From contig JAVHNS010000004.1 of the NCBI GenBank assembly GCA_036872755.1, positions 3,410,001-3,474,000 on the forward strand: a stretch of DNA of 64,000 nt. The letters are read 5' to 3'. The notes beneath the pieces were generated by a model. The model saw only the letters and a program-made list of their open reading frames with translations, made no database searches and had not been told where the DNA came from. This document shows positions 12,251-22,761 of the stretch, one piece after another. Made by a program: the position numbers and the translations under genes. The DNA is from Orbilia blumenaviensis. Its lineage: Eukaryota > Ascomycota > Orbiliomycetes > Orbiliales > Orbiliaceae. The stretch's first letter is position 1. Each line of letters opens with the position of its first letter.

Positions 12251-13741
12251 ATGGCCCTCACAGGGCAAGGCACCATCGTACGTATCTTCAAACCATCTTT
12301 GTGAAGGGATGTAAATATATATATTTCTAGAGAATGTAGTTTTCTAATGATATTTTGCGATTTTTTTAGTCGATAGAGTGGTGCTTGGTCGTCCTAACGT
12401 TGAACTTGGTAGTTCTACGGCTGGTCGCCCGACTGTTAGTTCAGCGCGACCGGGTGAACTTTGGCGATATACTGCTGGTACTTGCCTGGCTGGCGCTCTC
12501 GTCGATGGCTGCCTGTGATACTTGGCTGCTGAAGTTGGGATTGATGTCACCGAAACGAACATACAATCACGACCTTGCCAACATCACCGACGACCCGGAG
12601 AAGAACACACTGATCTTAAAGATTATATACGGATCGGTACTTCCTTATTATACCGCCTTGTGGCTAGTAAAATGTGCTCTGTTATCCTTCTACTACACCA
12701 TTATACCGACTTCAATGACTGCGCATAGGAAAGCACTGCATATTGTTACTGCTGCCGTGCTGATTTCTATGTTTGGCGTCCTGTCCATCAATATCTTCTG
12801 GTGCACGCCAGTCACACGTAATTGGTGAGACCTTTACTTCTAAGCACTAACAATGTCCATCTTATTCTATTGGACGGCAGCTGACACTGTACACGGATAG
12901 GTCATTGAACAAAGACGACATCTGCTTTAGTTTTGCAACCATCCCCGTATTCATCATATCCACAGCATGCAACATCCTCACCGACATTGCCATCTTCATC
13001 CTTCCATTCCCACTCCTTCGCAACATCAAATTCCAACGCCGATCCCAGCTCGTTGGACTCATCACCATCTTCACCCTGGGGTGTTTCAGTATGCTCGCTA
13101 GCGTGGTTCGTGTGGCCGTCTTGGCTGACACCGCCACCCAGACTCATGTTGCCGTCTGGTCCGCCGTCGAAGTTGCTGTTGGTATCATCATAGCCTCGCT
13201 TCCGTCCCTCCGGATACTGGTTTGGAAAAATGGGGGCCTTGTCACGGTATCGAGTTCGTCGGGGTCCAGAGACCAAGCCAGCAGTGGTGTAACATGCACC
13301 GATAGTAGTCGTGGTGGACAGGCTGGGGCATTCGACTGGATATCTTTAGAAGAGAAGGGTGAATTCGACACGTTGAGAAGCAAAAATAGGGATACTATTA
13401 AATCCCAAACTACCGTTATTACGGTCCCTACTGTCGAAGAACTCGAGGAGATCGTCTCTGATCATGAAGCGACACCGACTATTCGCTCGATCCACGATCT
13501 CCAAAGATACCATGACAGGGTCCTTAGGAAGAACTCCACTGATACCACTATTCGATCTACCCATGGCCATGAGTGGACTTTCGACAAAGTCCAGTGGAGA
13601 TACAGCGAACCCGAACCTGCAACTCCGGTTATCGATGTCCACGGACTCGGGGTGATACCGGATGTACCTCCTCTACCCCCACTACCACCAATACCCCCAC
13701 CTCCAATCCGAACTGTACATAGCAGTCGTAGATCGAGATGA
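12251..13741 (+). CDS. Rhodopsin-like seven-helix integral membrane protein (PF20684 type)
   Basis: Exons 12251-12277, 12370-12824 and 12901-13741 give 440 residues; introns are 92 and 76 bases. The first exon encodes only nine residues (MALTGQGTI). Seven hydrophobic helices follow in the order usual for this fungal family, from WCLVVLTLNLVVLRLVARLL through the last helix VAVWSAVEVAVGIIIASLPS. Conserved features include the early LRLVARL with a nearby FGDILLV and a Cys in the extracellular loop (FWCTPVTRNW). A cytoplasmic tail of about 190 residues, rich in Ser/Thr and ending in a poly-proline run before SSRRSR, follows. The family is often called Pth11-like or SAT4-like; ligand and function are mostly unknown, and a receptor or sensor role is inferred. 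The poly-proline tail could bind SH3 or WW partners. Confidence 0.88.
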
Positions 13742-14689
13742 TCATACTTCTCTCTACGACGAGAAAAATTTGCACGAATATCCGGCGTCAGTTTTTTAAA
13801 TCAAATCTTCGAATTCGCTTCTTGTATGTATTGATATTGTGCGCCTTGTCTCGTCTTCCGTCCTTTTTTTTTTTTGTTATACTGGGAGGTTATTGGGGAA
13901 CAAAACCACGGCATCTAATGAGGCGTTTTTTCTTTTATCGTTTTTATCTATCAATTTTCTTATTAAACTTCTTTTTTTGGAAGTTTCCCATTTGCTTCTT
14001 TCTTTCCTTATCTTTACATTCCCCTCTCGTCGACATATGTTCTTTTTCCATTCGTCATACCATTCTGCTCGGGCACTAAACTGCGATCAGTTGCACTATT
14101 CGGCGTTCTTTTTGCTAAAGGCCGTCTCCTGCAAAAAACAATAACCACCACTACTAACTACCACACTCGTTGTATCATATCCAATTTCTTTCCTTTTCCT
14201 CCTCTTTCCTATTTTCCTTATCTTATCTCGTTACTGCCACTTTGTTTTTTGTATCATTTTTCATTCATATACAATCAATTCGTCTGGAGGAAGGACCGGC
14301 CGACAGCTAGCCCAAGGGATTCGATTTCCCGACTTTGTACATACATACACAGACACATACACTCATATGCACCCCACCTACCCCGCGGTTAGATATGAAC
14401 CAGAGGGATAGAGCTAGTTAGCTGGTTGGTTGGTTAGTTTTTGGGAGCACTGCAAAGAGCTCGGGGATCTTAATTCACTAAGAAAAGGGAGACAGACAGT
14501 TGTTAGCCCTTATTTGATAACTTCATACGTACGTAAGACGTCTTAAACGATCCGGGTTTCCCACTGGCTAGTAGACAGTACTTCTTAGTCACTATACAGC
14601 CTTAGCCGATATACATACTTCACGGAAGTTGAGATTCCGAGACTTTTACCTTAACTTGCCTAATCGTGTATGTACTCTCTGCTGAGAAT

Positions 14690-14715
14690 AAGCACATGCA
14701 TGCATGCATGTGCTT
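14690..14715. repeat. Perfect 26-base palindrome built on CATGCA
   Basis: The half AAGCACATGCATG is followed directly by its exact reverse complement, with no loop. The core is an alternating purine-pyrimidine TGCA/CATG tract. It lies in non-coding DNA. Confidence 0.95.
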
Positions 14716-16340
14716 TGATAGCTAGCCCTCTTGGGTTTTTAGTAGTGTTACGCCATAGGAATGTTACGCCATCGTAAGATATCGATCAACATCAATTCAA
14801 CAGCCGCACACCCGTCGGAGAACTTACGCGTATACGATTGGGCTGAACCGGTTACCGAGTGGCCTGTATGTATGTACACGTTTTCTTTTGATTTTTATAG
14901 ACCCCCTCAACGGGCAGGTCGCCTTCTATGGCTGTCACAAGCAGACTGGGGTGGTCTGGTCTGCATTGCATACATATAGCACTCTCGATCTCGGAACGTT
15001 AACTTCTCACGTTGGAATCCCATCACCCCCCACCTGATGTGTGAGCCTTGTATTCAACCTTAGCTGGGCCGGTTACTTAATATCTTAGAAATTCTTGGAT
15101 CACAAGAGCCCCACTAAACCTGTTTCTGGTACCAAACGGGAAGAAAAAACTCTCAAACCTAGACCGTGCATCACAAAAGAACCAACAGCGACCCTGTGAC
15201 ACGTTTTTTGTCTGGATAATAGTATAATGCAATTCTGAGATCCAATGCAAAAAAACTGCATTAGCCGATCCTTTGTTTCTTTGCTACCCAATTTAAGGAG
15301 CCGATGCACTAAAGAAGAACAAAGAACAAGGATTCTGGCTGACGGAGACCCAGAAACTTGCATATTTTATAGTTTCCATGTACCCCTCTTGCCCTAACTA
15401 ATGGACGAGGCCGCGCAAGCTGTCACCTAAATTATAATGTGCTAAGCTTTGCCCAGAGTTTTTCGTTAGGTCGGAGACCTGTTCCGAGGGGGTGGGCTGT
15501 TGTGAGCCTATCGGAATGCTACCTTTTTGTTCTTTGGTATGAACAAAAAAAAAAAAACGCCGTACGGCTTGAGGTTTATTGTATCAATTAGTGAGGTTGT
15601 GAGATTTCAATCGGTCCATCCCATGCGAGCAGGAGGACGAGCGATTTTCGGATCTCGGAATCGAAGTCGAGAGTTTGTAAGAGCTGAACCTTATGGAAGC
15701 TGCAGGTGTGGAGCCAGCTGGGCTAGCTATAGCCCGCGTACTGTTAACTGTGGAAGGCCAAGCCGGGTTGGCAGAGGAAAATGCGAATGCCTAAGAATCT
15801 AGCGAAGCAGAGGAGGAAGTTTCATGAGCCACGCAGTCGCAGAAGCGGCAGCGGCAGGGTGGGGCAGGACATGGCAAGGCTAAGCAAGCGCAAAGAAGGC
15901 AAGCTTGGTGAGAAGATGGTGACTTGGAAGGCGAATGAGGGGGGGTAGGGGGGGTCAGAGAGAGAGAATGAAGGTGAGGGTGAGTGAGTGTGTGTGTGTG
16001 ATTGTGGAGTGGGCAGGTCGAAAGAAGGAAGAGCCATGTGCGCGAACGGATGGGCCCCGAATCAACTGCACCGTTGAGGACTTAACCTGATCTTGGAACG
16101 GAACTTGGAAGCAAAGCAATATGTTACAAACGCATGAGCTACGGGTACTTAAGCACTTACTCGGAATAAGTCAGAAGTAAGAAGTATTTATTTAACAGTG
16201 CCGGCACCCCGCTGTCTGTCTTGTCCAGTCTCGATCGCATTCGTCTTCGGATCGTAGCTCAGATGCCACCCATACCAGAATACATATAATCCACTACGCA
16301 TGCATCCACACACACATCCATTGATTCCTCAGCCATTCTG

Positions 16341-16366
16341 CTACTACTACTACTATTACTACTACT
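16341..16366 (+). repeat. CTA trinucleotide microsatellite
   Basis: About eight CTA units with one imperfect unit (CTATTACTA), followed by further CTAC-type repeats, upstream of the C2-domain gene. Confidence 0.85.
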
Positions 16367-17119
16367 CTGCCCCTCCACGATAACTACCTACTACCTACCT
16401 ACTTAATCTACTCACTTACTGTGATCTCTATCAACCCACCGGATTATATACTTACTCACCAACGTAAGTCATATGGCTTAGTCAAAGAGTGAGGAACCTA
16501 ACTAACTTAAGGTTATAATTAGAGCCTTTCGCAGTTAACCTGCCCCGCCCGCGCCCTCTGTTCCAGAACGGAACCAATCAAGACACCAGCGCAAACTCAG
16601 CTGAACACCCAACGTCATCGACGTCGACCTCACCTCCAAAAAATCGACCGAGTCAATTTGACTCTTCTTCGCACGAGCTGGGACCCATCGGAATATTCTG
16701 GCTGGATACATATATACGACGTTGATCGTGTGCGACCAGGACCGAACCTAGAGGTTTCCGCTCCAGGCCTAGATATTGACCGACCACTTCTTTTGAATTA
16801 GTAACGGAGTACTCTCCCAAGCAGCATCGAAGATTGATATCTCCACCCGAACATCTCTATAGGTACCTACCCATTCGCGCTTCTCCTGCACGGCACTTGC
16901 ATTCATCTGCGAAGATTACGGCCGAGTCCAATCAAACGGGAAAAGTTAATTGCCCAACACAGCGGCGGCAGATAAACCAGCTGGAAAGCAGCTCTTGGCG
17001 TAAGAACCTTGGACCTGCAGCTGCACTTGTGTCCGCCCTACAGCTGGTTGGAAGGTCGGTAGCCTACCGACCGGCATTGCATCTGCATTCGTTTGGAATT
17101 TATTTGCAGCGGCGACATC

Positions 17120-19462
17120 ATGTCGGCGTTGACGCCGAAGACCTACGACATCGTCGTGCGCTTCCACTCCGTCTCCAATCTCCCCGTCGCAGACCTAGGG
17201 AATTTCTCCTCGGACCCTTATCTCAAGATCAAACTCGGAGTCTCTCCTAAGAAGTCCACCGAAAATGGCTGGCATGTCAAAGAGAGCAACAGCAGCAATC
17301 CTGGGCCGGATCCGGACGATCCTCTGATCGTCTTCCGTACCCCAACTCATCACCGAACGCTGCATCCGATATTCTCACCCCATACCTTCTGGGTCGTCAG
17401 CAACATTCCCGAAACTGGGTTTTCTATGACCATAATTTGTCGGGATGAGGATCCTTCGAATAAAGACGACGGACTGGGAAAAACGAAGATCGAAATCGAG
17501 ACGATAACCGGTGTTGGTTGGAAGAAAGAGCATATGAGAATTGAATTGAGAAGGAGAAACGGCGGTGGCAGCTGGAGGGCATTCGCATTTTCGCCTGTCA
17601 TCAATGCCATCAACGGCCAGAAGATCAGTAGTGGTAGGCCGGTTGTAGATATGAGTATTGAGGTCCTTGGTGAAACTAAGGATAACGCTGGACGAACGTT
17701 TCCATATACTTCGGGACCTGGTAAGAACAGCAAAAAAAAAAACCAAAAAACTAAGCAACCTTTTAGCAATGAAGGTACTGATTGGGTGTTTCGTAGCTTA
17801 CTTCTCAAAACATTTCTCCCCATTTGCCGGTCGCATGGCCGGCGTCGTCGAGAAAACGGACGATAATTCGTCTATAAGCTCCGGAGATCGTGCTTTATTT
17901 GGAGGCAAGAAATACAAGTACGGATACGACATCCTTCGTCCTTCGTCCTTCATCTTCCGCCTACTAGGCCTTAGCTAACCTCGCACTCTATTTCTAGCTT
18001 CCAAGCAAATGTTCTTCAGCTTCAGGGACCCGTCCCACCAGAACTCTACCACCCTTTCGTCCCTTCCAAATGGTTCATAAAGAAATTATTCACCGGAAAA
18101 ATCCTGCCTCACGCCTTGCACGCACACCACCGAAATATCTTCTCACACGACCTCAAGACCGTCTACGGAGTTATCCTCCAGGATGAGAGAGAAGAGACTC
18201 TGATGGAACAATCAGCAGCGATGTCGGAAATTCCAACGGAGCAAATGGAGCAACTAGGACTGGATTCGTCGCACGCGCACCCCAGCCTGCCCCTCAAAGA
18301 AGGGGAGCTAACTCGGTCCAAAATCCATCGGCTTCTCAAGGGAGGTAAGGTCGAAGGCGATCCGGAGTTTAAGGCTATGGAGCTGGAGAACCCTCGCCCC
18401 ACAGAAGATCAACCGTGCGGGAACTCCCAACTAGATAAATCCCAGCGATTCCTAGAGATGTGTGGCGAACTTATGGAGTCTGGAAAAGTGAAGAAGCAGC
18501 CTAGTATAGGTGATGATGGCGAAGAGGAGGAGCAAACTGGAGGAGCACTATTCACATATGTAGTCACGGTAGATGGTCAAATGCGATGGTCTGAAGTCGG
18601 TGCAGGATGGGCTCGAGAAGTCGGTTCGAAGCACGTTATTCTCGCGAATGGCGCCAAACACGTAGCATTTGCAGGAGAGTTTTTCATCAGGAGGAAACCA
18701 AGAAAACATCATCGACGGCCGTCATTAGCAGCTTCCACCCGGACCGGATCTTCCAACAGTGGTATACTGATGTACCGGAACTCTAAGAACCGTGACGACA
18801 GGAAGAAGAAGCGGCCGATAAGTGGCCATCGTCAAACTTTCTCGAGGGGCGAGAACATGTTGGGAGATACTTTGCCGGCAGCTGATAGGAATCCTGATAC
18901 TTGGGCACCTCCGGTTGAGCTACCAGCTTGGACTCCTCCCGCGTACCTACCCTATGCATCGCCGTTTAGAACGGATTCAGCGAGTACCATAGAAAGAGAT
19001 AGGGATCTGGACCTGATGTTCTTCCAAAATAATTCTAGGAGACCCTCAGAAATGTCGCTGAACACGTCAGACCAAGTAAGATTTCAACTTTACATCGACA
19101 ACGACTCCGGAACATATCGGCCACTTGAAAAACACATACCAGCCTTTAGGGAGTTTATGAAGAAACAATTTCCCGGTTTTGAGGTCATTGTCACACATTG
19201 TGGTGGAGAAGAAGGGAAGAAGATCGAAAAGATGAAACAGGCCCATGTTAGGAAGGGCAGAGAACGCGGTGAGGTTGCCGGAGATCCTGGTGATGCCGTG
19301 GAAGGAGGTGATTTGGTGCTTAGCGATAGCAGCAGCAGTTCTAGCAGCGACGAAGAAGACGAAGGAGAATATGCAGAGCGAAGCGGGATGGGCAAAGCAG
19401 GCAAATTGCCAAGTGGGGTGCAGGAGTTTGCTGAGAAGTATGGGATACGGCTGATATCGTGA
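17120..19462 (+). CDS. C2-domain protein, conserved fungal
   Basis: Exons 17120-17720, 17797-17917 and 17998-19462 give 728 residues; introns are 76 and 80 bases. The ATG at 17120 opens directly into a C2 domain (YDIVVRFHSVSNLPVADLG, then SSDPYLKIKLG). After an insert it resumes with RTLHPIF and the strand GFSMTIICRDEDPSNKDDGLG, whose Asp residues (RDED, KDDGLG) are placed like Ca2+-binding loops. C2 domains usually bind membranes, often with calcium. The next block (FSPFAGRM, PELYHPFVPSKWFIKKLF, HALHAHHRNIFSHDLKTVYG) is basic and aromatic and continues the globular part. The C-terminal half is low-complexity, with a Ser run followed by acidic residues near the end. A lipid-associated cytoplasmic role is inferred; I cannot name an enzyme activity. 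Confidence 0.85.
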
Positions 19463-20091
19463 TCTCGATTTTTCCTGTCGCAAAGCTGCTCTTCTATACT
19501 GTTTTCAACTTTTGTGGGATATGACCGATACGTTTTACTCCTTTTTGTGTTTGTGGAATAATTTTGTTTTCTTTGTTTGGGAGTAATGATACCATGTTAG
19601 CCTTCTATTTTTCGCCTGGTCCCTTTTCTCTGCACTATCTGGATAAAGCAGATTCACTCGTTGATGATATCAGTATATAAATAATCTCAATACTCCCCCT
19701 ATAATTAATCTAGGCTTGAGCTTACTTTATAGGCGCAGGATATGTCTCAAGATGGGGGGAAGTTATATTTATCGTCTAGCGTAATTTGGAGGGAAGCGTG
19801 TCTATTAACTAGACAGTAATAATATTTTTCATTAGATATTACTGTCTACAAAGCTACTGGAGGGTGAAAAGAGAAACGAAGCGAAAAAAAAAGAAAAAAG
19901 AAAATAGTAATAAAAAAGGAAACAAGAAGGAGATAAAAAAAAAAACACCAGACAAAAGAAGGACTCTTGGGCGTTTCATGGACTAGGGCCACGACACCGA
20001 ATTCCGCTTCCTTTGGGAGCTGGCCAGAAAGCACTCAGTTGAGCCAAACTTGGATATCGCCAATAAACGGAACCTTAGAGAAGAAGTTCTC
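19463..20091. other. Convergent 3' region with a strong hairpin
   Basis: The C2 gene (plus) and the orphan gene (minus) end toward each other here. It contains A-rich tracts around 19885-19945 and the inverted repeat 19810-19848, and presumably the 3' UTRs of both genes. Confidence 0.5.
19810..19848. repeat. 12-base perfect inverted repeat, 15-base loop
   Basis: The left arm TAGACAGTAATA (19810-19821) pairs perfectly with TATTACTGTCTA (19837-19848). The AT-rich loop is ATATTTTTCATTAGA. It sits between two convergent genes, so a hairpin could form in either 3' transcript. Confidence 0.9.
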
Positions 20092-20967
20092 TTATTGGCG
20101 GGTTGTTTGGTTTGTGGTATTGCTGGTAAACTCGCTGGTTGGTTGATTTAATCTTCGGTTATTCCTTCGGGAATTTCCGCGGGTGCCCAGCGGAGGGGCT
20201 GCTTGTGGAGCTGCCCGAGTGAAGTTCAAGGGGCGCCTGCGCGACGTTTGGCGTGCTTGCTGGGAGGCTGTAGCCGCTTGCTCAGCTGGGCGGAACGGAC
20301 ATCTTTGGGCGGACACCCGCCTGTAAAATAGCATCCTTTCTCCGTTCCAGATTTGAGGCCCAATAAGAATGGTCGCGCTACGTCGGATTAAGATATCCGG
20401 CAGTGTACGTTGGGGAGGCATCAACAGCGAGTTTCTATGCAAAGTTATCGTTATTCGGCTGGGATCGCGAAGGCGGCCGCGGGCTGTTGGGGGATCTGAT
20501 CGTCTTGGGCCCTGCAAGCGAGAAATATCCGAAGTATACGTAACACCAGGCATTCGTCCTTCCAGATCTGACTCTTCGCCTAAACCAGGTTGGTTTTCTG
20601 CGAGGGGAGTAGTATCTTTTTCATGCCTCTGTCCATTCTGGGCGGCGGCTGGGTTTCCACTTGGGTAATTGGTAGCCTCGGCAACTTGGATATTTTCATG
20701 GCTTTCTGGATTCTGAAGGATCTCATCCTCATCAGCCGGATTTTCTCCAACCTTTGGGGCTTCTGAGGTTTCTTCTGGTCCTTTACTGCAGACTCCGCAA
20801 CTGGAAGGCAGTTCTTTGAGTGGCTCATTCTCTGCTTGGGAACTTTGCGAAGTGTTTTGGTCCCTTTGCTCACAGCTGGCGGTGGTGAGTGTTCCCGGCT
20901 CCATATTCGACGCGTCTTCGGCGACTGGGCTGGCTGGGTATTTGGAAATACCGGAAGCTGGATTCAT
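20092..20967 (-). CDS. Hypothetical disordered protein
   Basis: A single intronless frame of 291 residues starting at ATG 20967. The first 130 residues are acidic and rich in Glu, Pro, Ser and Asn, with a CGVC pair. A more ordered basic middle carries LRDPSRITITLHRNSLLMPP, then DILIRRSATILIGPQIW. The last 70 residues are rich in Gln, Arg, Asn and Thr and end in an Asn/Thr run. There is no signal peptide, membrane helix or family motif that I recognise. The length and the composition change from acidic to basic suggest a real protein, perhaps nucleic-acid binding, but this is weak inference. It is divergent from the thioesterase gene, sharing a 758-base upstream region. Confidence 0.55.
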   Translation of the reverse strand: MNPASGISKYPASPVAEDASNMEPGTLTTASCEQRDQNTSQSSQAENEPLKELPSSCGVCSKGPEETSEAPKVGENPADEDEILQNPESHENIQVAEATNYPSGNPAAAQNGQRHEKDTTPLAENQPGLGEESDLEGRMPGVTYTSDISRLQGPRRSDPPTARGRLRDPSRITITLHRNSLLMPPQRTLPDILIRRSATILIGPQIWNGERMLFYRRVSAQRCPFRPAEQAATASQQARQTSRRRPLNFTRAAPQAAPPLGTRGNSRRNNRRLNQPTSEFTSNTTNQTTRQ

Positions 20968-21725
20968 ACTTTTGGCGAGCCGTATCTCAATAGCAATAGC
21001 TGCTTTTTTCGGTGGGTTGTTGATCGATGAGCAATTATCAGGGCTTGAAGATGATCTTGATGATGATGATTATTTTCTGAGTATCTATGAAAATGGGCCT
21101 TCCTTATATACAAAGATTGCTTCTACAGAGGGGAAATTCTATGATCACGAACTTCAATAATATTGATAGCGCTGTGGGTTTTTTGATTCGCTTCTAGTGA
21201 AGCACTACCCTCACGGCGCATTGTTTATTTTGGCGGAGTTTGGACAAGTTTTGCGGTGGTGGTTTATTGGATCTGCGCTATCAAGGTTATGTATGATTGT
21301 AATTAGTACTATAGTTCCGTAAGCTGAAAATAATACTTCGTTAGGTAGTTAAACGTGAATATAAAATTTGGCTTTTGTCCGCGATTAGTTATAGCTATAT
21401 CCGCTAAGTCTTTGTCTTGAGGCGAATGGCCTCCAGCGGATATATTTTATATACAATTAAGTAGATATGTCAGTAGCTGTCTTTCCATATGATAAGGAGT
21501 TCTGTGTTACGCATGTTGTATTTTAACTTCACGTGACCCATGCCAGAACCAATCACATGCCTATTTGGGCCTCTGGCTCACCTTCGGTTAACCACGTTCG
21601 CCGGCCAAGTCCTCCCGCAGCCCAGCCGAAATTTGAACCGCGAACTTCTTAAAGGCGCCATCTTCGCTCTTGTGGTTTCGGTCTTTTCCAATGTTTCCCT
21701 CGACCCCTTCCACGAGTCTCCAAAC
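20968..21725. other. Shared divergent promoter region
   Basis: It separates the orphan gene (minus) from the thioesterase gene (plus). Sequence is AT-rich in the middle (21290-21520). The open frame at 21540 is the 5' extension of the thioesterase frame upstream of its probable ATG. Confidence 0.45.
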
Positions 21726-22761
21726 ATGGACCAGGTACCGACGTTCCTTGAGGCTTCGGCTGTCAAACAGTTGACATCGCATACGTATTCCGGCCTTCTG
21801 TCCAAGGCTTACTGCATAGGGTATGCATCAACACGTCCCTGAGATCCTCGAATCTCGAATAGTTGCATCTGAGTACTGTTCTAACATCGGATATTTCAAG
21901 CGCAGTGCTGTTCCTAATGGCGGATATGTAGCTGCGGTGATATTGAGAGCCGCGGCTACACATATGACGACAACTCATGCCAAAGTATCTCCGCCTCAAC
22001 ATCATGCTATTTCATTCAATGGAATGTTTATGATCAAGACGAATGCTGGCCCCGTTGAGCTTAAAGTCACCGATACCAAGATTGGAAGAGGTTATAGTGT
22101 TCTTCATATCGAACTGCTACAAGAAGGCATGAAGTGTGTCAATGCTTACGTTACAATGACAAACATTGATAACGAGAGCGGACCAACCTTGAATACCTAT
22201 TGGAAAAAACCTGAAACTGGTCTTGTTGGAAGGAAAAACCTGGATCAACTTTTAACCCCGGAAGGTGTTAAGGGATGGTATGAAAGACCGAAGCCCTTCG
22301 CAGATTTTAGAGAGGTTTCCAAGCGCACCCGCTTTTTCTCTACCGTCGAAGATACCCCTGGAGTTGTGAATAATTGGGGGACATTTGCGAACCCGGCTGA
22401 GAGTATCACCAACGAGGCCATTGCTCTCATTGCGGACTTGTTTGTTGGTGTGGTTGAACAGATGGATCCCGAGGGCTGGAAGGACGACGGGAACCAAAAG
22501 TTCCCATCAGCGAAGTACTGGTACCCTACATTGTCGCTCTCGATAGACGTGAAGAAGGCTCTGCCAAAAGAAGGCGTCAAGTGGGTGTTCAGTAAGGTTC
22601 ACAGCCAGCAGGTTAAGAATGGCAGGTGGGATTTACAAGTCGTCATGCTGGATGAAGACGGCGAGCTGTTGGCTACGAGTACGCAGGTTGCCTTGATGGT
22701 GGATGCCTCGAGGAATACGAAACCTAGAGGGAAGAGGGAAATTCCTGCGACGAAACTATAG
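21726..22761 (+). CDS. Thioesterase-superfamily (hot-dog fold) protein
   Basis: Exons 21726-21820 and 21906-22761 give 316 residues; the intron is 85 bases, phase 2, with branch site TTCTAAC. The ATG at 21726 (MDQVPTFLEASAV) was chosen because the following residues match the usual start of the family; the frame is open further upstream. The junction creates GAVPNGGYVAAVILRAA, the glycine-rich helix start of TesB-like hot-dog domains (PF13622). A second hot-dog half follows, with WYPTLSLSIDVKK and the C-terminal GRWDLQVVMLDEDGELLATS. Such proteins hydrolyse acyl-CoA thioesters in fatty-acid metabolism or tailor polyketides. There is no peroxisomal SKL at the end (PATKL), and no synthase lies nearby, so a general acyl-CoA role is the default guess. 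Confidence 0.87.

Larger units (their letters stand above)
13742..17119. other. Long intergenic region with low-complexity tracts
   Basis: About 3.4 kb between two plus-strand genes. The first 550 bases are strongly T/C-rich on the plus strand and are probably the 3' UTR of the seven-helix gene. Later come a 26-base palindrome, a GT run near 15990, CTA and CTAC repeats (16341-16400) and a leader region upstream of the C2 gene. A gene with only short exons cannot be excluded, but none is supported. Confidence 0.45.

Noticed and set aside
14309..14330. T-arm-like sequence GGGATTCGATTTCCC
   Set aside because: No D-arm or acceptor stem lies at the required distance.
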